Made by a program: the position numbers and the translations under genes | Shown here: positions 35,583 through 44,022 of the stretch, one piece after another | How the letters are laid out: each line of letters starts with the position of its first letter | Numbering within the stretch: position 1 is the stretch's first letter | Notes under the pieces: model-generated | Databases searched by the model: none | Seen by the model: only the letters and a program-made list of their open reading frames with translations | Told to the model about the DNA's origin: nothing | Assembly (NCBI GenBank): GCA_029262115.1 | Contig: JAJCZZ010000086.1 | Location: 1 to 54,894 of the forward strand | DNA length: 54,894 bases | Direction: 5' to 3' | DNA from: Gemmatimonadota bacterium | Lineage (GTDB): Bacteria > Gemmatimonadota > Gemmatimonadetes > Longimicrobiales > Gaopeijiaceae

Positions 35583-35753
35583 GCCTGGAAGTGTCAGCAT
35601 CGGCTCGACACACTCTTCCACCGGCTCGCCGCCAAGAAGCCCAACCAGGTGGCTGCCACCGCCGTCGCCCGTGAGATGGTCGGCTTCCTCTAGGCTGTGC
35701 TCCGTGACATCGACGTCGCCCACCTCAACACGGAGGTGAGCGCCGCCGCCTGA
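35583..35753 (+). pseudogene. IS110-family transposase C-terminal relic
   Basis: One frame reads RLDTLFHRLAAKKPNQVAAT, then AVAREMVGFL, then a TAG stop (35691-35693), then AVLRDIDVAHL, ending at TGA 35751. This pattern (R-L-x-A-KK, then V-AVARE-GF-WA) is the C-terminus of IS110/IS116 transposases. The TAG stands where the family has tryptophan. Only the last approximately 55 codons remain, so it is inactive. IS110/IS1111-type elements include members known to target integron attC sites, which fits the attC-like site about 600 bp away. From 35754 to 36160 I see no gene. Confidence 0.5.
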
Positions 35754-36164
35754 GCCAACACGAATCCAGGGGAGTCCCGGGGCACGATTTGGAGAACGCC
35801 CCCGAAACGTTCTATGAGAGCGATCGTCAAGGGCGGGCTTCGCCCCGTCTGATCGCTGGTGGGTATTGCACTTGGCGATCAGCCCCATTGAAGGTTGGTC
35901 GCACGAGGTCGTGGGCTCGGTTCGGGTGGGCGGACTGGTCTTTTTCCGCATTGTTCTCCTCGCTCAGCTCAAGGGGCCTCTAGACGTTATGGGGTCCGGC
36001 TTTTCGCCCAATCCCGCGTATAGACTCCGGCCAGCTCCCGACGAATCCGTCTCCTGGTGCTCTGGGCCCTCGGTCCAACCACCGTATATCAGCAGGATTC
36101 ATCGTCGAAGACGCCCCGGGCTCCCCACTCGCGTTTCAACAAACTTGACAGGGCCCTTCCATAT

Positions 36165-36196
36165 TAACGTTCCGAGGGTGCCGACGTGGCCCGGCA
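36165..36196 (-). repeat. 32-bp end sequence, inverted copy of 36469-36500
   Basis: TAACGTTCCGAGGGTGCCGA and the next 12 bases are an exact reverse complement of the right end of the attC-like site at 36344-36503. It probably represents the end of a second, otherwise lost site in opposite orientation, or the left terminal repeat of a 336-bp element. No matching partner R box is found between 36197 and 36343. Confidence 0.7.
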
Positions 36197-36343
36197 AGCG
36201 TCGGGGGACCGGGGTAGGCTACCGGTGTCCTCGGAATGGATGCGAAGTGGAGGACCGCGCGTCGACTTCTCTCGGCTCGGCATGACGAGGCACCGCGAGA
36301 ATCGGTGGCGATCAAGCATCGCAGGCGTGCGCTGACCCGCTGC

Positions 36344-36503
36344 GCCTAACACAGTGCCGTGCCGCCTGCGCTCGCGGGGCTCGCTCCGGGGAACATGGCC
36401 CTCTACCATGTTGGGAGGGTCGGCGGAGCAGTTGGGCTCACGCAGAATCGGTCGGACGGCCAGTATTGTGCCGGGCCACGTCGGCACCCTCGGAACGTTA
36501 CAG
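36344..36503 (+). other. attC-like integron recombination site
   Basis: The site starts with an R''-type box GCCTAAC (36344-36350) and ends with GTTACAG (36497-36503), close to the GTTRRRY consensus and preceded by GGAAC. Inner boxes GTGCCG (36354-36359) and CGGCAC (36482-36487) are complementary, with a palindromic-prone centre of about 120 bp. The end resembles the GAACGTTAG-type ends common in environmental attC sites. An IS91 element begins 20 bp further right. No integrase gene is in the window. Confidence 0.5.
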
Positions 36504-36523
36504 GACATGGCCTGGGACGGAAA

Positions 36524-38341
36524 GGAAATCCAACCGGGGTCGGTCCCGGTGGAACCGAACGTGACGCGGTCCGCGCGTGCGGCGCAAGCGAGTTCGTCGT
36601 GTCGCGGGCCGGGGGTCTTGAGGGGGTGCTCGACGCGAGTCGCGGCGGATGCGGGTCTGCGTCGGCGGGATGCGGGGTTGGGCAGCACGAGCGTATGCGG
36701 CGGCCCGCCCACGGAGGGTTGAGCGTTTCAGGCGCTCCAGGTTCCGTCGTCCCCGGGCAGGCTCTGATCGAAAGGGTCGGGTCCGGGGGTCGCGTGGTTC
36801 CCTTGGCTCCCGTGATCCCAGAGGGAGGGCGGGTCGACCGCGAGCAACTCGGTCTGCGGCGGGCCCCGTGCCGGACTGATCGGGGGCGGGTGCTCCGGGA
36901 TACGCAGGTGTCGCAGGATGGGCCTGACGACGACGGGGTCGGTGAGGAAGGCGAGGATGCGCATCTCACCGTGGCAGGCGGGGCAACGGAGGGGGTGCAC
37001 CTCGTCGATCCGCGCGAGCAGCTGTGCCCACCGACGTCGGGGGCCGCGGTCGGGTGCGTGGCCGCAGGTGGGGCCGGCGTCGTCGGTGGCCCCGTCGGGT
37101 GGGTCGCTCCCAAGGTCCTCACGCCCGTAGCGGGTGGCCTCTCTGCGCCACGTAACGTTAGGGCCGAAGACGCCGTGGTAGCGGTGCCGGTGGACGCGGG
37201 GCGGTGGAATCAGGCGCGCGAGCCGATACGAGCAGCTCAAGGGGGCTGAGGCGGACGCGGGTGCGTCCGTCGTGTGCGGGGCGGGGTAGTTCGTAGAGCA
37301 GACGGGCATCCGAGGAACTCAGCGGTACCCGCGTCGACTCGGGCCGAAGACGATGCAGCGCCAAGGGTGGGCGGGCACAGTACCGTAGCAGGCGCTCGAG
37401 ACCGGCGCGGTCGTGGGCGGCGATCCGCACCGAGCCGTCGAGGCTGAAGCCCCCGGTGCCGCGCCACGTGAGCATGTCCTCGGCGGCGTCCTCGGGGAGC
37501 AGGCCGCGACGGACGTAGAGCTGCAGGATGCGACGCTGCAGGATCGGCGTCAGAGCCCGCGCACGCTCGGCGTCCATGTCTGCGGAGGGTCGGAATCGCA
37601 GCGGGGCGTCTGCGTCTTTAAGGCACCGTGCGAACAGCCCATCGGTGACGGCGAGATGGAAGTGTGGGTGCGGATTCAGGGCCGAGCCGAAACGGTGCAG
37701 GAAGGAGACTGCGCCGAGCCGGGCATCCTTCGGAAGGGGACCCCGCACCGATCCCCGGAGTTCACGTCGAATTGCCCGAAGCAGGATGCGCAGCATCGCC
37801 CCCGCCAGCTCCGAGTCCCGCATCAGTTGCGGCCGTAGACGCTTGGGGACGGACAGCACCCACTGCCGCATCGGTACGCCAGGCACGACGGTGTCGCTCA
37901 GGTGCGCGGCGACCTCGGCCATGCGTCGGTTGGTGCAGGAAGGGCAGACGCAGCGTCCCTTGCAGCTGAAGGCCACGAGCCGCTCTTGGCGGCAGTCGGT
38001 GCAGCGTGCCCGAGCGAACCCGAACGCGAGGATCCCGCAGGTGAGGTAGCGGCGAAACTCGTGCTCGGTCCAGACCGGGAGGTAGGTCATCTCGTCCGCC
38101 TCGGCCATTGCGAGGTAGGTCTCCAGGTGATGCTGCACGACCTGGTAGAGCGGCGTGTCCTCCGACCGCCGACGCCGATACACGGGGGATGGCGTGAATC
38201 CGGATTGGTCGGGACGGCCGGGCGGAGCCAGTCCAGCAGGACGAGTCCAGCGCTGGGTCGGTCTGGAGCGAGGTCGGGACGGCATCCGAGACCGTCACAG
38301 TGCGGTTCGGGCGCTGGAATCGGTATTCGGGACAACCCACC
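36524..38341 (-). mobile_element. IS91-family insertion sequence, copy 1 (defective)
   Basis: Boundaries come from comparison with copy 2: both share GGAAATCCAACCGGGGT at the 3' end (36524-36540 here) and lose similarity after GGGACAAC near 38341. The length is about 1.8 kb. It carries one transposase gene with a frameshift. Its right edge interrupts an ADOP permease gene, and its left edge lies 20 bp from an attC-like site. IS91 elements move by rolling-circle transposition and make no target duplication. Confidence 0.8.
36728..38285 (-). pseudogene. IS91 transposase, one-base frameshift
   Basis: The first frame (38285 to about 37230) encodes the N-terminal zinc-binding domain (CTDCRQERLVAFSCKGRCVC, then PSCTNRR). 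It also encodes the HUH relaxase motif in NPHPHFHLAVTDGLF. Relative to copy 2 there is one extra base near 37230, after LELL. The continuation RLARLIPPPRVHRHRYHGVF, with the C-terminal zinc motif PLRCPACHGEMRILAFLTD, is in another frame that stops at 36728. The catalytic tyrosine region lies in the frameshifted part, so the protein should be inactive. Confidence 0.85.
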
Positions 38342-39747
38342 GCGCGCCGGCATCGGGAAGGCAGTCGGTGATCACCACCGGTGGTTTCGATGGTGACGGA
38401 GTAGATCGTCCATGCCCTCGATCTCCCATGTCGAGAAGTAGGGTGGTGAGGAGGAGCCGGGCGAGGGCCAGACCCAGGAGCCCCCCAACCAGGGTGACCG
38501 CGATACCTTCGACGACGAAGGGACGCCGGAACGCGCTGCCAGCGCCCAAGACGATGCGCACGGTGGACTCGGTCCGTCGTCCCGCGGCTCGAGCCCGGAA
38601 TAGATTCGCCACGTTGGTGACGGCGATGAGGACCACGCACAGAGCCACCCCCCACAGCATCCAGAGCGAGCGACCGACCCCGTCGAGCACCGCCTCCTTC
38701 AGCGGCGTCACTACGGTGGCCATCTGCATGCTCTCGATCTCCCCGGCCGTGATTTCCCCGGGGAACGCGGCGGGAAAGCTCCCGACGGCCCCGCGGAGGG
38801 CGTCGTCGAGGGTGCCGCCACCTCCCTCCGCCCGTCGGCCTACCGAGCGGTAGGTGAAGCCGCCGAAGGGAGCCCCCGACGCGTCGAAGGCGAGGGGTGT
38901 GATGAGATCCGCCTCGCCGAAGGGGAGTCGGAAGCCGGCCTGGAGCACCCCGACCACCCTGTGGGACCGCCCATCGACCGTGAGGGTCCGGCCGACGACC
39001 TCACCACCCCCGAACGCGGTCCCCCAGAGGTCGTGGGTCAAGAGCGCGACCGGCTCCGCTCCCGGTCGCGCGTCTGACTCGTTCAGGGTCCGGCCCACGG
39101 CAGGCACGGCTCCCAGGATCTGCAGGACGGATGGGGTCGACTGGGCGGCCGGGATCCTTCGGCGCCAGTCGAGGGCGGACAGGTCCACGTGGCCGGGTTG
39201 ATAGAGTCCGAGCGCGTCGAGCTCGTCGATCTCGCGGTCGAAGTGGGCGAAGGTGCCGAGGGACAGGCCGAACGCCTCGATGCCCATCCCGGGCGCCGTG
39301 AAGGTGAGCTCGACGAGACGGTCCGCCTCGGGATAAGGGAGGGCCCGAAGGGCGATCCGCTCCAGGAGGGTGAAGAGGACGAGCTGCGTCGACAGGCCCA
39401 CGGCCACGGTGCTGGCGACGGTGAGCGTGAAGAGCGGTGATCGGGCCGACGGCTCGGAGCGACGTGCGCATGTCGCTCCACCCGCCGCGGGCCCAGGAGC
39501 CGGACCCGCGCCGCCGAGCCCAGCGGGCCACGGTGTCCCGCCACGCCGCCCCGATGGCGCCGCACAGTCCGATGCACGCCCGTGTCCAGAAGGCCACGCG
39601 CCGCAGACTCGAGGGCCTCTCTCCGAGCTCCTCCCGATGCCTCCGGCAGGTCTCCAGGATCTCCCGGGCGTACTCTTCTTCGATGGGGCCCGGGAGCCCG
39701 CGGAGAAGCGTCCGGAAGACGCCGAGGCCGAATCGGTCCAGGCTCAT
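38342..39747 (-). pseudogene. ADOP-type ABC permease, frameshifted and truncated by IS91
   Basis: The N-terminal cytoplasmic part (MSLDRFGLGVFRTLLRGLPG) and the start of the first membrane region are in one frame. Near 39430-39450 the coding sense moves to a second frame (SARSPLFTLTVASTVAVGLS). That frame continues through the MacB periplasmic core (VGRTLTVDGRSHRVVGVL) and part of the first FtsX block (ALCVVLIAVTNVANLFRARA). Similarity ends at the IS91 boundary near 38341, leaving about half of the usual 800-900 residues. GGAGG lies 10 bases before the ATG at 39747. A near-perfect palindrome lies upstream at 39832. Confidence 0.85.
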
Positions 39748-39831
39748 TGTGCACACCTCCGCCGGAGGGTGGGCCGGCTCCCGGGCGCCGCGGTCCGGCC
39801 GCCTCGACTCCGGTGAGGATCACGCGGCGAT

Positions 39832-39852
39832 ATATGTGGATGAGCCACATAT
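39832..39852. promoter_or_regulatory. Palindrome, candidate PadR operator for the truncated permease
   Basis: ATATGTGG (39832-39839) and CCACATAT (39845-39852) form a perfect inverted repeat with a 5-bp centre, in an AT-rich patch. PadR-family repressors often bind ATGT...ACAT-type palindromes. It lies between the disrupted permease (minus strand) and the PadR gene at 40028 (plus strand). Confidence 0.55.
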
Positions 39853-39989
39853 CTACAACCCGACACCGCAACCCGCTCGGGAGCTCGCACCTTCTCCCAC
39901 TCGTGCGCGCCGGCGTCCCCTAGATACAGTAGGTCGAGGCCGCGTCGAGCCTGAACCGTGCCGGGGAACCTCGGACGGTCCACCCGGGT

Positions 39990-40008
39990 TACTACACAAA
40001 ACGTAGTA
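39990..40008. promoter_or_regulatory. Inverted repeat directly upstream of padR-ADOP operon
   Basis: TACTAC (39990-39995) and GTAGTA (40003-40008) are perfect arms around ACAAAAC. The site ends 19 bases before the GTG start of the PadR gene, so a protein bound there would cover the promoter or the ribosome-loading region. Autorepression by the PadR protein is the simplest reading. Confidence 0.5.
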
Positions 40009-40027
40009 TCAACTCGGAGGTGCCAGC

Positions 40028-40387
40028 GTGCCCAAGGACTCCACCACAGGCCTGACCAGAGTAGAACTCAGGATCCTGCTCACCCTTCTTGATGGGCCGC
40101 TGCACGGCCATGCCATCAAGACCGAAGTGCGACGCCGATCCGACGGAGAGGTGGAGCTCGGGCCGGGCACGCTGTACGGGGCCATTGATCGCCTGGAGCG
40201 CCGGGGATACCTCACGCCCGACGAGCCTCCCCGGCCTCCCCAAACGGGACGAGAGCGGAGGAGGCGCTACGTCGCCATCACACCTCGAGGCGTGGATGCC
40301 GCGCTCGCCGAGGTCGAAAGCGTCGATCGCCTGCTAAGCTTCGCTCGGGCCAAGATGCGAGCCGCCGATTTGAAAGGCACCCCCTGA
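40028..40387 (+). CDS. PadR-family transcriptional regulator
   Basis: The 119-residue protein is a winged-helix PadR regulator. Its motifs are LLTLLDGPLHGHAIKTEV, the DNA-contacting LGPGTLYGAIDRLERRGYL, and the wing with RRRRYVAITPRG. It is short, lacking the long C-terminal coiled domain, as is typical for PadR proteins next to ADOP permeases. The start is GTG at 40028 with GGAGG 7 bases upstream. Its stop shares one base with the permease ATG (TGATG), so the regulator and the permease are translationally coupled. Confidence 0.93.
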   Translation: MPKDSTTGLTRVELRILLTLLDGPLHGHAIKTEVRRRSDGEVELGPGTLYGAIDRLERRGYLTPDEPPRPPQTGRERRRRYVAITPRGVDAALAEVESVDRLLSFARAKMRAADLKGTP

Positions 40388-43038
40388 TGGGTCTGGAGCG
40401 GAAAAGAAGCTGGAGTCGGATCCTATTCCATGGCGTGCTACGACTGTATCCGCGGCGGCTGAGAACGATGGCCGCCGAGGAGATGGCGGAGGAGTTCGAG
40501 GAGGATGTCGAGCGGGCGTCCCGGACCGGTTGGCTGGCCCTGGCACGCCTCGTCCTGGTCCATTTACCGATGGACATCGTGCGAGCCCACCGGCTGGTCG
40601 ATGGGCCACCTGCCCGTCGGGGGAGCCTGGCGTCCGCGATGGACGGGAGGCGCCAGGATGTCCTCATGGCTCTTCGGTCCCTGTGGCGGAACCCTGGCTT
40701 CGGGATCCTCACGGCCGGGACCCTTGCCCTGGGAGTCGGCGCCGTCACCAGCGTGTATGCGGTGGTGGACACGGTCTGGCTCGAGGAGCTGCCCTTTCCC
40801 CAGGCCGATCGCCTCGTAGCGCTGTGGAGTGTGGACCGCGCCACGGGCGTCCGAGATCAGTTTTCGATCCCCGAGTACATGGACTACGCGGATCGAGCCG
40901 CCACCCTCGGAGCCGTGGGAGCCTACGACGTCAGTCGCGAGACGCACACCGGGGAGGGTCGTCCACCGCGCCGACTCCGGGCCGCGTCGCTGTCGCACTC
41001 GCTCGTAGGGCTCCTGGGGATCGAGCCCTCCCTCGGCCGTGTCTTCCGGTTGGAGGAGGATGTGCGGGGCGGGCCCCGGGTCGTGCTGGTCAGCGACGCT
41101 TTCTGGCGTAACGAGCTCGGGGCCGACTCCATCCTGGGAGACGTGCTGCTCCTCGGCGGCCGCACTCACCGCGTGATCGGCGTCCTGCCGCCGGGCTTCG
41201 CATTCCCCGACGACGACATCGATGTGTGGCGGCCACTTCGTGAGGATCGCGAGGCGTTCTCCCGGCGGGGTCGATACGTGTCGATGGTCGCCCGCATGTC
41301 GGACGGGGCCGACCTGAGCACGGTCCGGAGTGAGCTCCGGCGGATCGCGGGAGAGCTCGAGTCCGACATGCCCGAGTACAACTCCGGGATGACCGCGACC
41401 GCCGAGCCCCTCCGTACGACCCTCGTGGGGGAGGCCGGTCCGGTCCTGCTGCTCCTGGCCGGTGGTGTGGTATCACTCCTGATCCTGGCGTCGGCCAACG
41501 TCAGCAATCTCCTGCTGGCTCGCACCCTCCGCCGACAGGGCGAGATTTCGGTCCGGGCCGCGATCGGTGCCGGTCGAGATCGGCTCCTGACTCAGCTCCT
41601 CACGGAGAATCTGGTGCTCTTCGCTCTGGGTGGCGCCCTGGGGGGCGCTCTGGCGGCCGGGGCGGTGGAGCTGATCCAACGAGCCGAGTGGCTGACCGCA
41701 TTCCGCATCTCGAACCTCGCGTTCGACGTACGGGTCTTCGCCTCGAGCCTCGGGGTGGCGGGTGTCGCCGGACTGACCTTCGGCCTCCTGCCGGCCTGGC
41801 GTGCGGTTCAGCGGGACCCGGGGCTTGGGTTGACTTCCCGCCGAGGACCGGGACGCGCCGGACGCCTCTCGGACTCGCTCGTGGTGGGGCAGACGGCTCT
41901 GGCAACCCTCCTCCTCATCGGCAGCGCACTCCTGACCCGCACGGTGGTCGAGCTCGAGGGGACCGATCCCGGATTCGCCTACGGAAATCTGGTGAAAGTG
42001 GACATCTCATTGCCGTCGGTGAAGTATCCCGTCTCGATGCGGACCTTCCCCGAGTGGACCGAGGTCCACGACTTCTACGATCGGCTCGACCGCCGGCTTC
42101 GCGCAGTCCCGGGCCTCGCCGGCTTCGCAATCGGTTCAAGCCATCCTATGGAGAGCCGCTTCGGACGCATGCGCTTCAGCCTGGAGAGCGGGGTCGAGGA
42201 CGGGGGCGAGGAGCAGGCGAACATCCGTACTGTCTCTCCCGACTACCTCGATGTCGTCGGCATCGGAGTCGTCGGCGGCCGATCCCTCGAGAGAACGGAC
42301 CGTCTCGGGAGCGCGCCGGTCGCGCTCGTCAATCAGGCGTTTCAGGCGGCGTTCCTTGGGCCCGGGTCGCCGCTGGGACGGATGGTGACGATCCTCGGTC
42401 GTGAGGCGGAGATCGTCGGCGTCGTCGAGGACATCCGCACCGACGGCATCCAGGTGCCCCCGACGCCGACGATCTACCGCCCGATCTCCCAGTCTCCCCG
42501 CGAGCTCGTGTCCATCCTGGTTCGGACCGAGGCGGCGGATCCGCGGGGGGTCTTCCCGGAGCTGCGTGAGGCCATCTGGGATGTCGAGCCGGACCTCCCC
42601 CTCGACGGCCTGGAGACGCTTGCCGCGGTCCGGAGTCGACAGTTGCAGGGCCCCCGGCTCCGGGCCGCTGCGGTGACACTCTTCGCGCTGATCGCCGGAC
42701 TCCTTGCGGCGGTGGGAACCTCGGCCGTCTTGGCGTTCTCCGTGGAACGACAGCGCCGGGAGATCGGCGTCCGGATGTCTCTGGGGGCTTCCCGGAGTCT
42801 CGTCGTCCGCTCCGTCCTACTCCGCGCCGCACTCCTCGCCGGTGCCGGCGCCCTACTCGGACTCGTGCCTGCGCTTCTCGCGGCGCGCCTAGCCGAGCGG
42901 TTCCTCTACGGAGTTCCGGCCTCGGATCTTCCGAGCTTCCTGGTCGGACCGTTCCTGCTTCTGGCGATCGCCCTCCTCGCCGCCATGATCCCGGCGATCC
43001 GCGCGGCCCGCATCCCCCCGGCCGATGTCCTCGGCTGA
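40387..43038 (+). CDS. ADOP-type ABC transporter permease (MacB/FtsX)
   Basis: The 883-residue protein has the ADOP layout. A cytoplasmic N-terminal segment of about 90 residues (YPRRLRTMAAEEMAEEFEED) comes first, then a MacB-like periplasmic core after the first helix (NPGFGILTAGTLALGVGAV). An FtsX block follows (VVSLLILASANVSNLLLART, IGAGRDRLLTQLLTENL), then a second periplasmic core, and a second FtsX block ending RAARIPPADVLG. There is no ATPase domain, and no nucleotide-binding subunit lies next to it. ADOP permeases are abundant in Acidobacteria and Gemmatimonadota and are thought to move peptides, lipids or toxic compounds; the substrate is unknown. Confidence 0.92.
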   Translation: MGLERKRSWSRILFHGVLRLYPRRLRTMAAEEMAEEFEEDVERASRTGWLALARLVLVHLPMDIVRAHRLVDGPPARRGSLASAMDGRRQDVLMALRSLWRNPGFGILTAGTLALGVGAVTSVYAVVDTVWLEELPFPQADRLVALWSVDRATGVRDQFSIPEYMDYADRAATLGAVGAYDVSRETHTGEGRPPRRLRAASLSHSLVGLLGIEPSLGRVFRLEEDVRGGPRVVLVSDAFWRNELGADSILGDVLLLGGRTHRVIGVLPPGFAFPDDDIDVWRPLREDREAFSRRGRYVSMVARMSDGADLSTVRSELRRIAGELESDMPEYNSGMTATAEPLRTTLVGEAGPVLLLLAGGVVSLLILASANVSNLLLARTLRRQGEISVRAAIGAGRDRLLTQLLTENLVLFALGGALGGALAAGAVELIQRAEWLTAFRISNLAFDVRVFASSLGVAGVAGLTFGLLPAWRAVQRDPGLGLTSRRGPGRAGRLSDSLVVGQTALATLLLIGSALLTRTVVELEGTDPGFAYGNLVKVDISLPSVKYPVSMRTFPEWTEVHDFYDRLDRRLRAVPGLAGFAIGSSHPMESRFGRMRFSLESGVEDGGEEQANIRTVSPDYLDVVGIGVVGGRSLERTDRLGSAPVALVNQAFQAAFLGPGSPLGRMVTILGREAEIVGVVEDIRTDGIQVPPTPTIYRPISQSPRELVSILVRTEAADPRGVFPELREAIWDVEPDLPLDGLETLAAVRSRQLQGPRLRAAAVTLFALIAGLLAAVGTSAVLAFSVERQRREIGVRMSLGASRSLVVRSVLLRAALLAGAGALLGLVPALLAARLAERFLYGVPASDLPSFLVGPFLLLAIALLAAMIPAIRAARIPPADVLG

Positions 43039-43495
43039 CCCTCGCGGAGGCGGGCTTCGGGCTCTCCTCCTGGCGCTCGTCGCGGTAGGCGCCGTCGGTC
43101 TGCTGGTCGAGCTTCTTCTGCTGGAGCATTGGCTCGTGCGCCCTCAACTGATTCCTCTGGCGACCCTCATCTGCATCCTCTTCGCGACCGTCTTGGTCTG
43201 GAAGCGACCGAACCCGAGGCTGCTTCGAGTCTTCCGGGGCGTCATGATCTGGACGGTCCTGGCCGGGTCGGCCGGCATCGGCTTCCACCTCCGTGACAAC
43301 CTGGCGTTCGAGCGAGAGATCGCTCAGGAGGCGTCACCCGTATCGGTGCTGGCCGAGGCGGTGCGGGGGGCAACGCCGCTTCTGGCGCCGGGCAGTCTCC
43401 TGCACCTGGGCCTCGTCGGTCTCGCCTTCACGTACAAGCATCCGGGTCTTCGACGACACCTTAGCCATTCAACACGCAACAAGGAGCATCCATGA
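43025..43495 (+). CDS. Small four-helix membrane protein, unknown function
   Basis: The 156-residue protein has four hydrophobic stretches, at about residues 12-33 (ALLLALVAVGAVGLLVELLL), 42-60, 70-88 and 118-137. No family is recognised. It starts inside the end of the permease gene (14-base overlap), and its stop overlaps the next gene by 4 bases (ATGA), so it belongs firmly to this operon. It may be an accessory subunit of the permease or a separate inner-membrane enzyme; there are no catalytic motifs to choose between these. Confidence 0.7.
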   Translation: MSSADPRGGGLRALLLALVAVGAVGLLVELLLLEHWLVRPQLIPLATLICILFATVLVWKRPNPRLLRVFRGVMIWTVLAGSAGIGFHLRDNLAFEREIAQEASPVSVLAEAVRGATPLLAPGSLLHLGLVGLAFTYKHPGLRRHLSHSTRNKEHP

Positions 43496-44022
43496 AGGTT
43501 CGACATCTGCTGCCCGTTCTCGCCATCCTCGTCGGTTCGTCCTGCGGCGACGCCGAGCCGAGCGATCAAGCCCGCGCGGAGGGGATTCCGGCCGCCGAGC
43601 CCGAGGACGCCGTGCCCTCGGAGCGGGACCTGACGGCCGTCCCCGCCGAGGCCGTCCTACTCGATCCCACCGAAGCGGATCGCTCCGAGCTCCTGGCTGT
43701 GGATGGCCTGGACGAGGCGAGCGTCGAGGCTCTGATCGAGGGGCGACCCTACGACAACATGCTGGAAGTCGACTCGGTTCTGGCCCAACTACTGAACCCG
43801 CCGGGGAGGGAGCGGATCTACGCCGCGGTATGGAAGCCCCTCGATCTCAATCGGGCGTCGGGAGAGGAGATCCTACTGATCCCGGGTGTCGGCCAGCGGA
43901 TGGAGCACGAGTTCGAGGAGTATCGGCCGTACCGGGCCATGGCCGAGTTCCACCGGGAGATCGGCAAGTATGTTGACGACGCCGAAGTGAGGCGACTGGC
44001 CCGGTACGTGGAGCTGAGGTGA
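43492..44022 (+). CDS. Lipoprotein with two helix-hairpin-helix domains (ComEA-like)
   Basis: The 176-residue protein has a lipoprotein signal ending VGSSC (Cys18). An acidic linker is followed by two helix-hairpin-helix units. The first is LLAVDGLDEASVEALIEGRP. The second is LDLNRASGEEILLIPGVGQR, the latter very like ComEA and other HhH proteins that bind DNA without sequence specificity. A lipid-anchored HhH protein in a permease operon is unusual; ComEA itself is a membrane-anchored DNA receptor. The start overlaps the previous gene's stop (ATGA), and its own stop overlaps the next start (GTGA). Confidence 0.75.
   Translation: MKVRHLLPVLAILVGSSCGDAEPSDQARAEGIPAAEPEDAVPSERDLTAVPAEAVLLDPTEADRSELLAVDGLDEASVEALIEGRPYDNMLEVDSVLAQLLNPPGRERIYAAVWKPLDLNRASGEEILLIPGVGQRMEHEFEEYRPYRAMAEFHREIGKYVDDAEVRRLARYVELR

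Noticed and set aside
35789-36285. Plus-strand frames between the IS110 relic and the attC-like site
   Set aside because: They run through the 32-bp repeat, have no recognisable domain and lack a ribosome site.
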